Assembly: GCA_030704615.1 (NCBI GenBank)
Contig: CM060733.1
Coordinates: 13,702,001-13,766,000 of the forward strand
DNA length: 64,000 nucleotides
Direction of reading: 5' to 3'
From: Takakia lepidozioides
Taxonomy: Eukaryota > Streptophyta > Takakiopsida > Takakiales > Takakiaceae
The notes beneath the pieces were generated by a model that searched no databases, was not told the origin of the DNA, and worked only from the letters and a program-made list of their open reading frames with translations. The position numbers were made by a program, and so were the translations under genes. Below are positions 60,481-64,000 of this stretch, piece after piece (positions within the stretch are counted from its first letter, which is position 1; each line of letters starts with the position of its first letter).

Positions 60481-62221
60481 CTTTCATTTTGGCAGAGAAG
60501 TTCAGTAGGAACTACTGCCAGGTTAGGGATGAGTTTGATGGAATAGCAAACTTTAGGAAAGTGTAGAAGATGAATGTGCAGTAGTTGGGGATTGTGTCCA
60601 AGCTGATGAAGTTTTTCTTAGCTTCTGTAGGAGCTTGATTGAAGATGAGGTAGTGTGTGGGGTTTGCAGGAAGTTTGCTTAATGCCTTCTGTTGGGCAGC
60701 AGCCAGTTTATACTCGAAGAGTTAGTGTTTCTTGTTTGCAGAAATGAAAGGAGGCCTATTGGGCTCCTGAGATGTACTCATTGGGATTGGGTTCTGTTTG
60801 CTTTAGTCAGGGGGTCTGAGAGAACTCAAGTTGGAGTGAAGAAATATTTCATATTGTCCATGACGAGTCATGGAAAGTAAGGATTGGCAAGAGATTGAAG
60901 TTTCTCGATCTAGCAAGTGATGGGATTGGCGATGTTGGCATACATTCTATGATAGGGATAAAGGGAAAGCTTAGGCAACAGTTTTTTCAAGCTCAGCGTA
61001 TGTCAAGGGATCTGCAGGATTAAGAGTTTCTCTGGGGCCACATGAGCATAGTTGGCAGGCCAAGCTGATGAGCCACAACAGAGAGAACACGTCAAAAATT
61101 GGCTGCCTGCCGTTTGCTTCATCCCAAGTTTTTTGAGGGGAGATTGGTAAAACTTCGTGACAAGGTCCAAGCAAGTGTTGGGTGGTTCTTGTTTTTTTAA
61201 GGAACATCCGTCTAGTTATTTTTATAAATGCAGATCCTGTTCCAGGCACTGATATGTACAATAAAAAAACAGATGGATGCTAAATCTAGAACGCTTCGTG
61301 CAACAAGTGAGTCTTGCTATGAATGGGCATGTACTCTTGGAGACCGCAGTCACGGTTATGGTCATTGCTGGGCTCCTCAAAATTGCTCGAAGAAGAAAGC
61401 ACTAGAACGGGAGGACGTCCAGCAATAGGAGGAGCATCAGAATCTTGCAGACGATTTGTAATATTTGTGTACCTATGCTCCTACAAACGAGTAGACGGTG
61501 TAGAAACATCGTAGAATATACACGCCACATCAACCATCTGTAAGTCGTTATGTCTGATTATGCACTTCCAGATTGCATCAAACCTCTGCAAATCCATACC
61601 ACTGTTATGAAATGGAACAATCCACCCTGCAGTCAGGTGGCAAAGAAGAAGACAAGTAAGTAGGCATCTTGTATTTAGACCACATCTGAGTTCGCTGTAC
61701 AATGTTTTGATGGGTCAAATATACACGGGTTTTTGCTGCGAAGGCGTCGTACATAATGTATTGTTCCATACCCTCGTTGATTTCATCACCTATGACATTG
61801 GACTGCACAAATTGAAAATTGGGTTCGTCCCTATTTTTCATGCAATATCTAGGCTTTCATGTAGTATCCAACCATTCCAATATATGTATGTAGGCCTCTC
61901 TCTCTCATGAACTTGGAATGCAAGACGTCACTATGTGGCGCCAATCTCGGGTCATCCCATCCTAGGTGTTTTTAATTTATTTATTAAGCATCACCAATCC
62001 ATTGCACCACATATACTGTCTATATACCAGTTTGTGCCCATAGCACATATCATTTCTCAATGCGAAATTCACCGCCGCCGCTATAGGTTTAGGGTTTCTG
62101 GCTACACTACTGAAGGTTTTGCCTCGCTGAGTTGGCGCAGATGTATCGTACAAATGCCCCAAAAACTATACCCATTTATAGTTTTATTCCGTTTTGAAAA
62201 CGTATAATTCATATGACCGAG
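60481..62221. other. 3' flank of the kinase gene, no gene recognised
   Basis: Short ORFs on both strands without motifs. The first few hundred bases are probably the kinase 3' untranslated region. Confidence 0.4.
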
Positions 62222-62408
62222 GTTTAAAAACATAAAACTCCCATGGCTGTGGGTTGTGCTCACGTGAGCATGCTCACGCTGTGCTCACAGGATACCAACC
62301 CCCCTTATTTGGGGTGGTGGTTGGTATCGTGTGAGCACAGCGCGAGCAAGGGAAAAAAGACCATGTGAGCACAATCCACGGTTATAGGAATAATATGTTT
62401 GAAAATGG
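62222..62408. mobile_element. foldback MITE (hairpin)
   Basis: The two halves pair over most of their length: GGTTGTGCTCACGTGAGC and CTGTGCTCACAGGATACCAA on the left match, as complements, GGTATCGTGTGAGCACAG and CATGTGAGCACAATCCACGG on the right. The loop is CCCCTTATTTGGGG. There is no ORF. It has the form of a non-autonomous foldback element; a target duplication was not identified. Confidence 0.6.
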
Positions 62409-62937
62409 AAATACAAGTCATAGGCAGACATAGGGTACTTCAACATCACTAGGGTTAGATACATGCTCTTTGAAGGGATTTATATATTTGTACGGTTCGA
62501 AACATTCACATGAAATTCTTGGAAGAAAAAAAGTTAACTATATATTTTTTTTGTTCTTACCACTGTTGTGCGGGTATCAGAATTTTAGTATACCAGGCAT
62601 GGTAGGTTTTGGAGGGGTGCTTTGTTTTTTAGTGGTTTTTTAACCTGGTATCATTCTAAGTATTGCAGATTTGCAAATATTCATTCAAACTTGCAAATAG
62701 TATATAAGTATTTCCCTTAGATACATCATTTTTCTTAGTATTAGTTGAATATCAACACGGGTATCAATACTTTCCATCACCGTCAAGTATAAATGCACCA
62801 AATTGAACGTAGATTTCATTCTTGAACCTAGTTTTGGGCAATGCAAACCATACCCAATCCAAAGTGAAAGATGAAACATGACAAACAAAACATGCAATTT
62901 TCACAAGATCACACAAAAGATTATACACACATGAGGG
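62409..62937. other. AT-rich non-coding stretch
   Basis: No recognised feature. Confidence 0.4.
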
Positions 62938-63364
62938 GCAGAATGTGTCCCAGGGGCTGTGCTGATCAGCCCAAAACCAATGGCCAGCTTCTCACTGTGG
63001 TGGCATTGCTCCTCCCCCATATCTTGCAATAAAAAGTGATGTTAGGCACATACCATGCCTCCTTCATCTGCTCAGACAATTGTCTCAGCTCAGCATGGAT
63101 TTCCGCAACTTTTGGATGCAATTTGTCACCTGCAACAAAGGTGTGCACCCTCTGGTCAACCTCAATGCAACAGTGACCTGGCTCCTTTCTAACCCCTCTT
63201 ACCTCCATCATATTTCTCACCTTTGCACTATCATCCACCTGCCGGCTGCGGGCATAGATGTTTGATAGCAAAACATAAGTCTCAGCGTCCTGTTCATCCC
63301 ACTTGAGAATAGAGGTTGCCGCACGTTCAGCCATCTCCACATTGGAATGGAATCCGCAGGCATC
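62938..63364 (-). pseudogene. PPR E/E+ and partial DYW fragment
   Basis: On the minus strand: ACGFHSNVEMAERAATSIL, DAETYVLLSNIYARSRQVDD, then VRNMMEVRGVRKEPGHCCIE, HTFVAGDKLHPKVAEIHAEL and EAWYVPNITF. These are the E and E+ motifs and linker of a DYW-class PPR protein. A one-base frameshift after TTTT then gives LLQDMGEEQCHHSEKLAIGF and GLIST, the opening of the DYW cytidine deaminase with its HSE zinc/catalytic motif. The remainder, including the second zinc-binding Cys pair, is missing. Intact relatives edit C to U in organellar transcripts. Upstream PPR repeats are absent, so this is a fragment. Confidence 0.85.
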
Positions 63365-63726
63365 GCCCTAGGGAAAAACCTCACAAAGATGAATTGATCG
63401 TGAAATGATCTATGAATATACAAGAGTCAACTTTAGTGTTACTGTTTATCCTTGTTTGTGAGACATCTCGTGCATTGGCATGTCATGGGTCTGGGGTTCA
63501 AGGACAAACAAATTTATCCCCTCATAAACCGCGAAGTTGTGGGCCCAACGGTTATGGGAGAGTAGGGTTTCAAGGAGATAACCTGCAGGCGACAGTCAAG
63601 GCGGGTCGAGCCCCGGTCATCAACATTTACACGTCATCAAGAGAGCATGGTATAAGGTGGCCCAGTTACTAAGAAATCTTGAGATTTAGGATATCAAGTG
63701 GACTAGCCGGGTCTTTCAAAATTCAA

Positions 63727-63751
63727 GATATATATATATATATATATATAT
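63727..63751. repeat. (TA)n microsatellite
   Basis: About twelve TA dinucleotides in a row. No gene is recognised in 63,400-64,000. Confidence 0.95.
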
Positions 63752-64000
63752 TTATCCGATCAAATATCAGGTGGGGTTTTGATGTTGGATTCAATACCCC
63801 CCAATAGTGGGCGCAACCTTCTCAAACATTACTACAAAGAACCCTCTCCCCATTGTAAGACAAGAAAGTTGTAGGTTGAGGTGACCCTCTCTCCCAAGAT
63901 GTGGCAATGACGCATTCTCTCACCCAGTTTGCAATATCTTTATGGTGTCTATTGAGGAAATGCAACAAGACTTATATTTGTCTTCACTGTCTAACTGTGG

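Overview
This window comes from a large, repeat-rich nuclear genome of the green plant lineage. The evidence is two spliced housekeeping-type genes with plant homologues (an IWR1/RDM4-type Pol II import factor and a CRCK-type receptor-like cytoplasmic kinase), debris of PLS-class pentatricopeptide (PPR) genes including an E/DYW end, GT-AG introns, and plant-type transposons. An early-diverging land plant or a charophyte alga fits, but the species cannot be fixed from the sequence. A run of exactly 500 N marks a scaffold gap.

Layout. 1-15 kb: mostly non-coding DNA with relics. These are an aldo/keto reductase core, two copies of a tRNA-derived SINE, a copia scrap, an unrecognised spliced gene hit at a splice donor by a 734-bp MITE, a LINE endonuclease ORF and a broken PPR gene. 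15.1-20.2 kb: a hAT transposase ORF with one in-frame stop, flanked by two arrays of a GCGACCACC...GGTGGTCGC palindrome in opposite orientation. 20.8-22.6 kb: relic exons of a long-chain acyl-CoA synthetase.

23,938-38,415: the centrepiece, a 14,478-bp Mutator-like (MULE) element. It has matching inverted ends (18 of the first 21 bases) and a perfect 9-bp target duplication, AATCAGCTG. It carries two divergent genes. The minus-strand gene is a MULE transposase with a Cys/His-rich N-terminus and a C-terminal SWIM finger. The plus-strand gene has ten exons and about 1,494 codons, and combines a ParB-like domain (DGNHR) with a region shaped like a beta-class N6/N4 DNA methyltransferase (LDIPDG in the DPPY position, LDLTCGTG as the SAM motif). 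Between and around them lie three arrays built on the palindrome AATTCGGCGCCGAATT. One array sits in the shared upstream region and one fills an intron of the cargo gene. I infer a mobile element with its own candidate DNA-binding and DNA-modifying cargo and its own candidate palindromic sites.

39-50 kb: a PPR fragment ending at the same palindrome seen around the hAT gene, a frameshifted ORF set with a RING-like finger, a short element with 85-bp terminal direct repeats, a Ty3/gypsy integrase joined to a PHD-like finger, and a 3,285-bp gag unit in tandem running into the gap. 50.9-54.7 kb: the IWR1/RDM4-like gene (nine exons, 336 codons). 57.7-60.5 kb: the CRCK-like kinase (five exons seen, first exon not found). 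62-64 kb: a foldback MITE and a PPR E/DYW fragment.
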